A stretch of 38,887 bases of DNA from Desulfuromonadales bacterium (GTDB lineage Bacteria; Desulfobacterota; Desulfuromonadia; Geobacterales; Pseudopelobacteraceae), in the NCBI GenBank assembly GCA_013349405.1, contig DUZS01000032.1, positions 1 to 38,887 on the forward strand, in the 5' to 3' direction. This document shows positions 1 to 6,761 of the stretch, one piece after another. The notes beneath the pieces were generated by a model that was not told the DNA's origin, searched no databases, and was given only the letters and a program-made list of their open reading frames with translations. The translations under genes were made by a program, and so were the position numbers. Position 1 is the stretch's first letter. Each line of letters opens with the position of its first letter.

Positions 1-2
1 CG

Positions 3-326
3 AAGAAGTTTAAAGAAGCCATTGGCCGTGGCGAAGAACTCGGCCTTAATGCCGATGAACTGGCCTTCTACGATGCACTGGCCAACAACGAGGAAGCGGT
101 GCGGGAAATGGGTGACGAGATATTGAAAAAGATCGCCCATGAGTTGGCGGAGAGCTTACGCCAGAACATCAGTGTCGACTGGTCGGTACGGGAGAACGTT
201 CGAGCCAAGCTGCGATTGATGGTGAAGCGCATATTACGCAAGTATAAATATCCACCCGATCAGCAGGAAATAGCCGTGCAGTTGGTACTGGATCAGGCGG
301 AGACGTTGAGTGCTGAGTGGGCGTAG
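3..326 (+). CDS. hsdR: Type I restriction enzyme, HsdR (R) subunit, C-terminal end (5' partial)
   Basis: Only the last 107 codons lie in the window; the reading frame is open from base 3 and the gene starts upstream. The segment reads [20 protein letters not shown], then a helical stretch ending [11 protein letters not shown] and [14 protein letters not shown]. This matches the C-terminal helical region of type I restriction R subunits (DUF3387-like), which docks the translocase/nuclease subunit onto the HsdM/HsdS methylase core. Nuclease and helicase motifs are outside the window and cannot be judged. The next gene is convergent, so this is the 3' end of the hsd operon. An internal ATG at 99 is not a real start, because homology continues upstream of it. 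Confidence 0.85.
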   Translation, partial: KKFKEAIGRGEELGLNADELAFYDALANNEEAVREMGDEILKKIAHELAESLRQNISVDWSVRENVRAKLRLMVKRILRKYKYPPDQQEIAVQLVLDQAETLSAEWA

Positions 327-348
327 GCTTGCAGACATGACAGCAGCG

Positions 349-1287
349 TCAAGAATATTGTCTCATTTTTCTGAAATGTTCATCATATAGTAATTTTTTA
401 TCTCTCAGATCTGGAACCGGTTTACCAGACGCATTTTTCAAAATTTTCATTTTTCCCTTTTTAATATTTCTATAAGGAATCGTAATAACCCCATAGGATT
501 CTTTTTCAAGGCTATTTAGGATTGCAATAAATGATTCAACTTTAGTCTCATTTGCATCAGAGGGAAATACAATCCAGTATTTATCGAAAAAATTTCCGTA
601 TAGTACAGTTTTAGCTATAAATGCTTCTATCCAATTAGGTATTTGACTAGGCATTCGATTAGTTTCAAGCGTCTTAAACACAATCCCATATTCTGCATAA
701 CCTGTTTCAGTCGTTGCCGTTACCACTACATCCGCAAATTCCGAATTTCTATGTTCACTGAATTGAAGATTGTTGTTATTGTCAAAAAGAGTTACAGAAC
801 CCTTCTTTATATATTCAAGAGCAATCCTCTCGAATTCATCAGATGCTTTTCTCGCTAAATATCCAACTGAGTAACTGTCCGTTTTAGTTTTTATTTCAGA
901 ATACTTACTTACCAATTCTCTATAAGTAATCTCCCCATGTATTACTTTGGTAAACATCTTCAGGCCATTCTCAGAATCTGCCTGATAGAGGCGCTTGACT
1001 GTTTCAAGGCTCGGAAAAGAAAGCGTGTTGGCATCTATTGCAGCAGCTTCTGGCACGCTAATTTTTAAATTATCAAAGAAAGCCCTTACGCTTGCCATTC
1101 TGTTAAGCGTATTTGGGTTGTATCCGCATATTTTTGAAACTTCTATTAAACGACGGCTCGGGCGCACATCGCGAGCATTACGAATTTCAATAATAATGCC
1201 CCCAATCGAGTACCAATTATTTTTTAAAATCGCTACGCTCTGAATTCTATCAATCATGTCTCTTGTCAACATCGATTCCGAAATCAT
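349..1287 (-). CDS. Hypothetical protein, possibly restriction-endonuclease-like, next to hsdR
   Basis: I do not recognise this protein (about 312 aa). The frame extends to a GTG at 1302, but GAGGGAG lies directly before two ATGs, so I place the start at the second ATG (1287). The N-terminal half is helical, with a possible helix-turn-helix (SKICGYNPNTLNRMASVRAF). The C-terminal half alternates strands and helices: a helix (ASDEFERIALEYIKKG), a strand with an acidic residue (FADVVV), a strand ending in lysine (YGIVFK), then a Trp/Phe-rich helix and the strands YWIVFPSD and YGVITIPY. That order resembles PD-(D/E)XK nucleases, but the catalytic spacing is not convincing. It is AT-rich relative to the core genes and convergent with hsdR, which fits a transferred defence-island gene. 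Function is unproven. Confidence 0.6.
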   Translation of the reverse strand: MISESMLTRDMIDRIQSVAILKNNWYSIGGIIIEIRNARDVRPSRRLIEVSKICGYNPNTLNRMASVRAFFDNLKISVPEAAAIDANTLSFPSLETVKRLYQADSENGLKMFTKVIHGEITYRELVSKYSEIKTKTDSYSVGYLARKASDEFERIALEYIKKGSVTLFDNNNNLQFSEHRNSEFADVVVTATTETGYAEYGIVFKTLETNRMPSQIPNWIEAFIAKTVLYGNFFDKYWIVFPSDANETKVESFIAILNSLEKESYGVITIPYRNIKKGKMKILKNASGKPVPDLRDKKLLYDEHFRKMRQYS

Positions 1288-1369
1288 CATCGGCTCCCTC
1301 ACATAAAAATTTTATTTAGCACAATAGTGCGACGGAAATACCTTGACATAAGGTTTTGTCCATATTAGT

Positions 1370-1737
1370 GTGGTATATAAGTGCGACACGGCACTATGTG
1401 CTGCGCGGTATAATGATGCAGAATTATACCGTGTATATTCAGAAATAATAAGTGGCCTTACCAAGGAAATTTTCGATTTTGAAACGGTCGCTGATCGTTA
1501 CCTTGCTCTGGTGGAATTGTGCTCGAGTGATCCATTGATATAGCAAGAGAGATATCGCTACTAAGTGCACTTTTTGATGCGAGGAAGGAAATAGCGCGTC
1601 TTACAGGTGCTAATTTTTACCATTGCGCGGAAGGGCAGCTTTGTGATCTTCAGGCTGGCACTAATGGCATAATAGATGCGGAATGCAGCGTATATATTGA
1701 TCATGTAATGTCCTGTTCATGTGTCGCTGCTATTTAA
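1370..1737 (+). pseudogene. Frameshifted relic of a small unknown gene
   Basis: Two adjacent frames read like one broken protein. From a GTG at 1370 one frame gives a coding-like string (ELYRVYSEIISGLTKEIFDF, then VADRYLALVELCSSDPL) to a stop at 1541-1543. A second frame takes over at about 1534 (IDIAREISLLSALFDARKEI, then ARLTGANFYHCAEGQLCDLQ) and ends at 1735-1737, eight bases inside the 3' end of the convergent dinB. A one-base loss near 1534 would explain the break. I do not recognise the family and see no ribosome binding site. It occupies most of the otherwise gene-free stretch 1303-1729. Confidence 0.3.
1406..1431. repeat. Perfect 9-bp inverted repeat
   Basis: CGGTATAAT (1406-1414) is followed after 8 bases by its exact reverse complement ATTATACCG (1423-1431). 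It lies at the 5' side of the frameshifted relic and about 120 bp upstream of the divergent unknown gene, so it could be an operator. It may equally be a chance hairpin in AT-rich DNA. Confidence 0.4.
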
Positions 1738-2968
1738 TGTCTATGTTTTTTATCCCATCAGGCCGCCAACTAGGAGGGATTACGTGAGATCCAGATTTTT
1801 CTTTGTCCGGCAGCAGAGTTCCAAACGTGACAACCATATCTCCAAACCTCTGATTAACGGCATCCATCGCTCTGGTTGCCTCCAGCTTCCTCCGGTCCTC
1901 GGCAAACAGCGGTAGTTGCTCGGCTTGATGTTTGAGATTACTGAGACTAATGCCAAGCAGCCTGACGGATTGCTCCAATTCCACGGTACTGAGAATATTG
2001 ATAGCGGCCTTATAGATCTCGTCCGACTGGTTGATGTAGTTTTTCAACGTCGTCTGTTTTCCCCAGGAAGAGAAAAAGTCTGCATACCTCACATATAAAT
2101 GGATTGTCTTCCCTGAAACACCATACCGCCTCGCCCGGCTGCCAACCATCTCCGAGAGCTGCAGCAGAAACCGCCGAATTTCTACCGGATCATCGATATC
2201 CCGCTCCAAGGTGCGGCTGTGTCCGACACTTTTTACATCGTCCTCCTCGCCGAACTGTATCACCGGCGCGTGATCTATTCCCTGTCCCATCTCCTTCAGT
2301 CGTTTACCGATGATTCCGAACTTACCGGTCAGCCTTGCTTCATCGCATCGACCCAGTTCGCCGCAGGTGTAGATGCTCATCATGTTGAGGTGTCGTTCCA
2401 TCTTCCTGCCGATACCGCACAACTCCTTGATCGGCATACGCTCCAAGACCCGGGTAACATTGTCAGGCTCTATTACCGTCAAGCCATCCGGTTTTTGCAT
2501 ATCACTTGCCAGTTTGGCCAGGAGTTTGTTGGGGGCAATACCGATGGAACAGGTAATGCCGAAACTGTGCCTGATACGGGCTTTGATCCGGTACGCGATG
2601 TTAGCAGCAGTGCCAAAAATTCCGAGAGAGTGAGTGACATCCAGCCAGGATTCATCGATCGAAAAGGCTTCCACTTCGGGGGTATAAGAACGGAATATTT
2701 CGTTAATCTTAGTGGAGGTATAGGTATACTTCCGGTTGTCACCCACAACAATGATCAACTCCGGGCACAATCGTTTTCCTTCCCAGATAGCCATGCCGGT
2801 TTTAACACCTTTGGCCCGAGCTTCGTACGAGCTGGTGGTGATAACCGTCCGTCCGCCACCTCCAACTACGGCGATAGGCTTTCCGCGCAAAGCCGGGTTG
2901 GCCGATTGCTCGACCGAGGCAAAAAAGGCGTTCATATCCACATGGAGAATAATGCGAGGCTTGGTCAT
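1730..2968 (-). CDS. dinB: DNA polymerase IV (Y-family translesion polymerase)
   Basis: This 412-aa protein is a full Y-family polymerase that copies past DNA lesions with low fidelity. Visible features are the N-terminal palm strand ILHVDMNAFFASVE with the metal ligand D11, the fingers (SSYEARAKGVKTGM), the second catalytic pair SIDES (D105, E106), the helix-hairpin-helix thumb around IKELCGIGRKMERHL and a little-finger domain from about 240 to 350. The residue after DM is Asn rather than the Asp of E. coli DinB, as in UmuC-type proteins (DVNAF). QLPLF near residue 370 looks like a beta-clamp-binding motif. It is the last gene of a minus-strand run that starts at lexA, so SOS-type control is likely. 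A truncated copy of its own N-terminus lies 37 bp upstream. Confidence 0.95.
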   Translation of the reverse strand: MTKPRIILHVDMNAFFASVEQSANPALRGKPIAVVGGGGRTVITTSSYEARAKGVKTGMAIWEGKRLCPELIIVVGDNRKYTYTSTKINEIFRSYTPEVEAFSIDESWLDVTHSLGIFGTAANIAYRIKARIRHSFGITCSIGIAPNKLLAKLASDMQKPDGLTVIEPDNVTRVLERMPIKELCGIGRKMERHLNMMSIYTCGELGRCDEARLTGKFGIIGKRLKEMGQGIDHAPVIQFGEEDDVKSVGHSRTLERDIDDPVEIRRFLLQLSEMVGSRARRYGVSGKTIHLYVRYADFFSSWGKQTTLKNYINQSDEIYKAAINILSTVELEQSVRLLGISLSNLKHQAEQLPLFAEDRRKLEATRAMDAVNQRFGDMVVTFGTLLPDKEKSGSHVIPPSWRPDGIKNIDIK

Positions 2969-3005
2969 ATCCTGGAGGCACCATCCTTTTTACCGTAAGC
3001 TTTTT

Positions 3006-3452
3006 TCAGGTTTTTGAGGCTATTAAGGCCTCGTAAAAGTGGACATTATTCCATATCGTTGTCCACTTATTCAAAGTTTTTATGGACAGTCGCCCCAACC
3101 AATAACCATTGATATATAAAGGAAATGTGGTGTCCATTGATAGGTTACTTGTCGGTATGGCTGGGGAATAATCGCGGAAAATCTCATTTATTTTGGTGGA
3201 AGTGTACTGGTACTTTTTGTTATCGCCAACGACGATGATCAGTTCAGGACAGGTTCGTTTGGCTTCCCAAATGGCCATGCCTGTCTTGACGCCTTTGGCC
3301 CTGGCTTCATAGGAACTGGTCGTTATAACCGTTCGGCCATGACCGCCGACAACAGCAATTGGTTTCCCTCGTAGCTCCGGGTTGGCAGATTGTTCAACAG
3401 AAGCAAAAAACGCATTGGCGTCTATGTGAAGTATGGTGCGGTGATCAGTCAT
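3006..3452 (-). pseudogene. Truncated second dinB copy (N-terminal fingers/palm only)
   Basis: The 148-aa frame begins like the neighbouring dinB (TILHIDANAFFASVEQSANP, TSSYEARAKGVKTGMAIWE, YTSTKINEIFRDYSP) and is close to it for about the first 95 residues. It then stops matching, just before the catalytic SIDE(S) motif. The remaining ~50 residues (SNLSMDTTFPLYINGYWLGR onward) have no polymerase character and are encoded by DNA rich in GTCCA/TGGAC motifs. Without the second acidic pair, thumb and little finger it cannot be an active polymerase. It probably arose by tandem duplication of dinB and later truncation, perhaps by an insertion element. The frame is still open and could be translated as a fragment. 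Confidence 0.75.
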
Positions 3453-3479
3453 ATATTGTCCACGACAACGGATGAATAC

Positions 3480-3719
3480 TCAAATTGCAACGCTGCGTTT
3501 GGATCGGAAATAGCGAACAAGCATGGGCACTACAATCATTGCGCCAAGGACGAGCAGCATTGTAGTATTCGGATCTTTAAAGCAGGAATTCAGGCGCAAC
3601 GTCGTGATCGCAATGACGGCGAAATAAAGCATGTCTCCAGTAATTGCAATGGCCCAGCCGACAATGAATCCGTGGCCGGCAGCGTGCGCTGTTGACTGAT
3701 CCAAGCCGGGAATCTCCAT
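3480..3719 (-). CDS. Small two-helix membrane protein in the lexA-dinB cassette
   Basis: I do not recognise the family. I start at the ATG at 3719 (MEIPGLDQSTAHAAGHGF): it is 2 bases after the upstream gene's stop and has AAGG 9 bases before it. An earlier ATG at 3743 would overlap the upstream gene. The ~79-aa product has two hydrophobic segments (around GFIVGWAIAITGDMLYFAVI and TMLLVLGAMIVVPMLV) and a basic C-terminus (RYFRSKRSVAI), so it is a likely inner-membrane protein. It is probably co-transcribed with the 79-aa gene upstream and the dinB copies downstream. Confidence 0.55.
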   Translation of the reverse strand: MEIPGLDQSTAHAAGHGFIVGWAIAITGDMLYFAVIAITTLRLNSCFKDPNTTMLLVLGAMIVVPMLVRYFRSKRSVAI

Positions 3720-3721
3720 TC

Positions 3722-3961
3722 TCAATAACCTTCGATTCGACACAATTCCCAGGTCTGCTCGGCGATATTATACGTTAATTCGTACAGGCCGCCTTCATCA
3801 CGCACTGAGAAGTGTAGACGCTTAGCACTTCCTTTCAGGTCAGTCCAGGTATAAGTCGTCTCAAGTATGGAATGTTTTCTGTTTTGCCAATCGAACCAGA
3901 CCGGCTTGATGGTACAGCCAGGGCCAAAAACAACGGCGACGCGTATAGGTTTTATTATCAT
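3722..3961 (-). CDS. Small beta-rich protein of the lexA-dinB cassette (DUF6504-like pattern)
   Basis: This 79-aa protein is predicted to be soluble and strand-rich. Its conserved-looking core is PVWFDWQNRKHSILETTYTW, a charged turn, LHFSVRDEGGLYELTYN and a final TWELCRI. The order (P-x-x-F-x-W, R-x-h, E-x-x-x-x-W, g-x-YEL, W-x-L) resembles the small proteins grouped as DUF6504, which accompany Y-family polymerase genes in other bacteria. This is my reading of the pattern, not a search result. It lies between lexA and dinB on the same strand, two bases before the next gene. The spacer upstream of it (3962-4044) shows no clear ribosome binding site, so translation may be weak or coupled. Confidence 0.65.
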   Translation of the reverse strand: MIIKPIRVAVVFGPGCTIKPVWFDWQNRKHSILETTYTWTDLKGSAKRLHFSVRDEGGLYELTYNIAEQTWELCRIEGY

Positions 3962-4044
3962 GGGGTAACCGCGCTTACTTCAGGAAAAAAAATGCGGTCA
4001 TACAGTTGTGCGGAGGATTTTAGAATGTGCAGGACAATGTCTTA

Positions 4045-4239
4045 CTAATGAGAGACCTTTGCTACACAGATTGGCATTCTTCTTATAAAGACAGGTCTCT
4101 GAACTGTCGGTGGTAAAATTACCATCGTAATAATCCTGTTTTTGTAGATCCATTTGCCAACGGCCATCATTGTCGACTCAAGCTCAACCCATAATCCGAA
4201 TGCTACAATTACCAACCCACACAGCGTAATTGGTTCCAT
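4045..4239 (-). CDS. Small membrane protein directly downstream of lexA
   Basis: A 64-aa product of unknown family. A hydrophobic N-terminal helix (TLCGLVIVAFGLWVEL) is followed by a second, shorter hydrophobic stretch (RIITMVILPP) and a basic Cys-containing tail. A good ribosome binding site (CAGGAG) precedes the ATG, which supports it as a real gene. It starts 47 bp after the lexA stop on the same strand, so it is likely in the LexA operon. Confidence 0.5.
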   Translation of the reverse strand: MEPITLCGLVIVAFGLWVELESTMMAVGKWIYKNRIITMVILPPTVQRPVFIRRMPICVAKVSH

Positions 4240-4286
4240 CTTGAGATCTCCTGTTTTCTCTATTCGCTTCTGATTAAAAGCTGATT

Positions 4287-4943
4287 CTACATGCTACGGT
4301 AAATGCCTATAACCTTGCCGACTATTGTTACATCACCATCTTCAGGATAGATGAGGATCGGTGCCATATCGGGATTTTCCGGTTGCAAACGGATATGGTC
4401 GTGCTCCTTGTAAAACCGCTTGACGGTTGCCTCACCCTCAAGCATGGCAACAACAATATCCTTGTTGTCAGCAGTCAGTTGTGGACGGACTAGAGCCAGA
4501 TCTCCATCCAATATACCGGCAGTAATCATAGAATCGCCGCTAACCCTCAAGAAGAAGCAATCTGCTCCCTTGACCGCCATCTGATCAACTGAAAAATACC
4601 CCTGGATATCTTCAATTGCCGTAGAGAGTTGACCGGCACGGACAGTGCCTACTATAGGCAGTGAGACAGGACGACTGTTTGGAGTTTTCAGAGTGATTCC
4701 GCGGTTTACGCTTCCCCGTTTCAGATACCCCTTACGCTCCAACGCATCGAGATGTTTCATAACTGGCAGGGTGCCGGATACGTTCAAATGGCTCGCTATT
4801 TCCCGCTGACTTGGCGGATAGCCGTTACTATCCGCGAACGAAGTAATAAATTGCAGTACCTGTCGCTGGCGCTGGGTGAGCTCGTTTTGAGGTTTTTGTC
4901 CATAGGTAGTCATGCGACTACCATACTTGATTTGATTATTCAT
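4287..4943 (-). CDS. lexA: LexA repressor / autoprotease
   Basis: LexA represses damage-response genes and cleaves itself when stimulated by RecA filaments. In this 218-aa protein the N-terminal winged helix-turn-helix spans about residues 22-75 (ELTQRQRQVLQFI, PPSQREIASHLNVSG). The Ala-Gly cleavage site is A103-G104 (VRAGQL), the catalytic Ser is S138 (SGDSM) and the catalytic Lys is K175 (EATVKRF), so all residues for cleavage are present. The N-terminus is about 10 residues longer than usual before ELTQRQ; M11 (MTTYGQ) is an alternative start, and neither start has a clear ribosome binding site. It heads a minus-strand run ending in dinB. I did not find a GGTT-N2-C-N4-G-N3-ACC box (the Geobacter LexA type) upstream. 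Confidence 0.95.
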   Translation of the reverse strand: MNNQIKYGSRMTTYGQKPQNELTQRQRQVLQFITSFADSNGYPPSQREIASHLNVSGTLPVMKHLDALERKGYLKRGSVNRGITLKTPNSRPVSLPIVGTVRAGQLSTAIEDIQGYFSVDQMAVKGADCFFLRVSGDSMITAGILDGDLALVRPQLTADNKDIVVAMLEGEATVKRFYKEHDHIRLQPENPDMAPILIYPEDGDVTIVGKVIGIYRSM

Positions 4944-4962
4944 GTCAAACAGAAATGTGATT

Positions 4963-5004
4963 CAAAAAAAACGGCGACCTCAATATTTCAGAGAATCGCC
5001 GTTT
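4963..5004 (-). terminator. Rho-independent terminator just upstream of lexA
   Basis: On the minus strand AAACGGCGA and TCGCCGTTT pair as a 9-bp stem around an 18-base loop and are followed by an eight-T run. The T run ends about 20 bases before the lexA ATG, leaving almost no room for a separate promoter. Confidence 0.75.
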
Positions 5005-5032
5005 AAATGGCAGTTTATTTATCTGCAGGATA

Positions 5033-5235
5033 CTATTTTTTCTTGGCTGGTGCCTTCGTAGCCTTTATTCCTGGCACTCCGCGTCTGAGCCGTTCGGTGG
5101 TGCCGAAGTTGTGTGATCGGTACCAGCACGCAGGTCATCAAAGTACCGTTCCAACTCAACCTCACCACCCGCAAGCGGATTTTTCCGTGTCACCCTTCGC
5201 GACATCCTCTCAAATGCTGTGCCAATGCCGCTCAC
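5033..5235 (-). pseudogene. Possible small gene or relic upstream of the lexA terminator
   Basis: From a GTG at 5235, preceded by GGCGAG, a frame encodes 56 aa (VSGIGTAFERMSRRVTRKNP, then LAGGEVELERYFDDLRAGTD) to a stop at 5065-5067. An overlapping frame carries a basic tail (GTTERLRRGVPGIKATKAPA, then KKK) ending at 5033-5035, directly before the terminator. The tail looks like the C-terminus of a DNA-binding basic protein, so the two parts may be one frameshifted gene. Neither part is recognised with confidence. Confidence 0.25.
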
Positions 5236-5294
5236 CTCGCCATATGATGGCAGTTATATGCAAATACGATAAGACACATTATGTATGCCAGTCT

Positions 5295-5801
5295 TTAAAG
5301 CTCAATAAACTTCGGGTCATTTTCATTTTCTACAACCCGCCAATCATTTTCTTCAGGGTCAAAATCAGCTATTTTTGAGAGCGGTGCTTTCATATACCGA
5401 CCTTTCGCAACAACAGCAATTTCACCATTTTCAAGAACAATCTCGCCGGTACCCTCGAAAAAGCGGCTATTTTGATTGGTTATCCTGCCAATAACTTTTA
5501 TTTCATTGTTGAGAGGAATCGGTTTTTTGAATTGAACTGACAGTTCTACTGTTATCCCCCAGATCTGCTCGGCATTGCCAATTGAAATTGCCCGACCTAT
5601 GGTCTCATCAAGAATTGCAGATGCGATGCCACCGTGAAGTCGACCTGGATAACTCTGATGATCTTCAGTAGGCATAAATCTCGCGATCAGTTCATTTCCT
5701 TCTGTTTCGAAAAATGACGCTTTAAGACCGGAACTGTTCTTAAGTCCGCATATAAAGCATTTTTTAGAGTTGTGTTGTTTACTGGCAATTTTGTGTCGCA
5801 T
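5295..5801 (-). CDS. PaaI/hotdog-fold thioesterase family protein
   Basis: This 168-aa protein is probably an acyl-CoA thioesterase of the PaaI/YbgC hotdog superfamily. The diagnostic piece is GRLHGGIASAILDETIGRAI near residues 53-72: the HGG motif followed by the long hotdog helix with the acidic catalytic residue (DE). It is followed by strands TVELSVQFKKPIPL, IKVIGRI and EIAVVAKGRYM. The extra N-terminal segment carries CFICGLKN, a Cys-x-x-Cys found in several members of this group. CAGGAG lies 9 bases before the ATG. It begins 60 bp after the DUF3820 gene on the same strand, possibly co-transcribed. The substrate cannot be told from sequence. Confidence 0.8.
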   Translation of the reverse strand: MRHKIASKQHNSKKCFICGLKNSSGLKASFFETEGNELIARFMPTEDHQSYPGRLHGGIASAILDETIGRAISIGNAEQIWGITVELSVQFKKPIPLNNEIKVIGRITNQNSRFFEGTGEIVLENGEIAVVAKGRYMKAPLSKIADFDPEENDWRVVENENDPKFIEL

Positions 5802-5861
5802 TGATTAAGGCTCCTGAGTAATAAGGGCATGTACCAAATTCAATTTTCTGAGCCAAGACCC

Positions 5862-6122
5862 TCAGCGATAATTTTTGTTCCTCAACGGTACAAATAGATA
5901 CTCCAAGCCATTTACCTTGATATCGTACACCGTCTTTAGCATTTCGCCGAGTTGTCCTGACGGGAATCCTTCGCCTGCCATCCATACGACATAGTGCTCC
6001 GGCAGATCGATCAGAAGTTTTCCTTTATGAGCACCGTATGGCATTCGCATCTGTGCCAATGCAATCAGATCGTCACTGTTACCTGCGGATTCGGTACAGG
6101 GTCGAAAGGTGTCATCGCTCAT
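5862..6122 (-). CDS. DUF3820 family protein
   Basis: The product carries the DUF3820 signature: an MPYGAHKGK motif, then LIDLPEHYVVWMAGEGFPSG, GQLGEMLKTVYDIK and a C-terminal GLEYLFVPL. These are small cytoplasmic proteins of uncertain biochemical role, annotated in some genomes as putative virulence-regulator-like factors. The frame is open further upstream to 6167, but the extra residues look like low-information hydrophobic sequence. GGGAAG stands 11 bases before the ATG at 6122 (MSDDTFRPC), which I therefore prefer (86 aa). It lies upstream of the hotdog thioesterase on the same strand. Confidence 0.75.
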   Translation of the reverse strand: MSDDTFRPCTESAGNSDDLIALAQMRMPYGAHKGKLLIDLPEHYVVWMAGEGFPSGQLGEMLKTVYDIKVNGLEYLFVPLRNKNYR

Positions 6123-6277
6123 GATGTTTATGCTTCCCGCACAGAAAACCGCGCATAACACCAGCACCCCTGCATTTTATATGTACGGTTAACAACATGA
6201 AGTTTTCTCGATACTTGCCGGTTGATGATAAACCTTATACCAAGAGTAATAAGCATTGAGCAGGCGGCGACATAGGG

Positions 6278-6312
6278 GGCCGCTCTTGATAATATTCAGG
6301 GGCGGCCTTTAT
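6278..6312 (+). terminator. Strong GC hairpin with short T run, no gene upstream on this strand
   Basis: GGCCGC (6278-6283) pairs with GCGGCC (6302-6307) across an AT-rich loop and is followed by TTTATTGT. No plus-strand gene ends here, so it may terminate an unannotated small RNA or be a relic. The gene-free stretch 6123-6450 otherwise holds only the tRNA terminator. Confidence 0.45.
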
Positions 6313-6407
6313 TGTGTAGATTCTTTGAGAGATTATTTGTATCAGTACGTCTCAGTTCTAGCACGGCGAACAGAGGTTACACCAGAGGTTACACAAGAAT
6401 ATATAAC

Positions 6408-6448
6408 AAAAAAGACACCTACAATGATAATTGTAAGTGCCTATTTTT
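6408..6448 (-). terminator. Terminator downstream of tRNA-Arg
   Basis: On the minus strand a 12-bp stem with two G-U pairs (arms 6430-6441 and 6414-6425) has a 4-base loop and is followed by six T residues. It starts 10 bases after the tRNA 3' end. The plus strand also has a T run (6444-6448), so it may work in both directions. Confidence 0.7.
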
Positions 6449-6450
6449 AT

Positions 6451-6527
6451 TGGTGGGCGGTATGCGATTCGAACGCACGACCCCAGGCTTCGGAGGCCTG
6501 TACTCTATCCAGCTGAGCTAACCGCCC
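6451..6527 (-). tRNA. tRNA-Arg (anticodon CCG)
   Basis: On the minus strand the gene starts GGGCGGTTAGCTCAGC and ends with the paired acceptor CCGCCC, discriminator A and an encoded CCA (6453-6451). The anticodon stem CAGGC/GCCTG encloses the loop CTCCGAA, giving anticodon CCG (Arg, codon CGG). The T-arm GTTCGAATC is present and the length is 77 bases. Confidence 0.97.
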
Positions 6528-6577
6528 TCTCTGTTTGCTGCTTTTGTGTGTGACACTTGACCCTGGCCTATAAATTC

Positions 6578-6691
6578 TCAGTTGGTACTTACTCGGATTT
6601 CTCCGTTCCGCATTTGAAAACGCATAAGAACATATTCCCTGAGATTTGGCAATTCCTTTATCACGACCTCGAGTATGATATCACGTGGCAT
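6578..6691 (-). CDS. Possible small protein of 37 aa upstream of tRNA-Arg
   Basis: A short open frame begins MPRDIILEVVIKELPNLREY and ends RNGEIRVSTN. The residue pattern is amphipathic helix then strand, and looks protein-like rather than random. The ribosome binding site is weak and the family is unknown. It lies alone between the DUF2156 gene and the tRNA on the same strand. It may be real, a relic or chance. Confidence 0.25.
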   Translation of the reverse strand: MPRDIILEVVIKELPNLREYVLMRFQMRNGEIRVSTN

Positions 6692-6761
6692 ATTCCACGT
6701 TTAACAAAATAGTAATCAAGACCAGCATCAAGAATCCGCCTCTGTATAATAGCCTGGATTT

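Noticed and set aside
2219-2998. Long plus-strand open frame (259 codons) opposite dinB
   Set aside because: It is entirely antisense to a well-supported polymerase gene; composition and lack of recognisable motifs show it is a shadow frame.
3006-3452. Second functional DNA polymerase IV
   Set aside because: It lacks the SIDE(S) catalytic pair, thumb and little finger; only the N-terminal ~95 residues match.
4969-5004. The 9-bp inverted repeat as a LexA operator
   Set aside because: The 18-base spacing and the flanking eight-T run fit a terminator; known LexA boxes have much shorter spacing.
6312-6521. Plus-strand frame ending in the tRNA-Arg gene, with an integrase-tail-like string (ARRTEVTPEVTQEYITKK)
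   Set aside because: It reads through the tRNA antisense strand and no integrase domain is visible; a relic of a tRNA-targeted element is possible but too weak to call.
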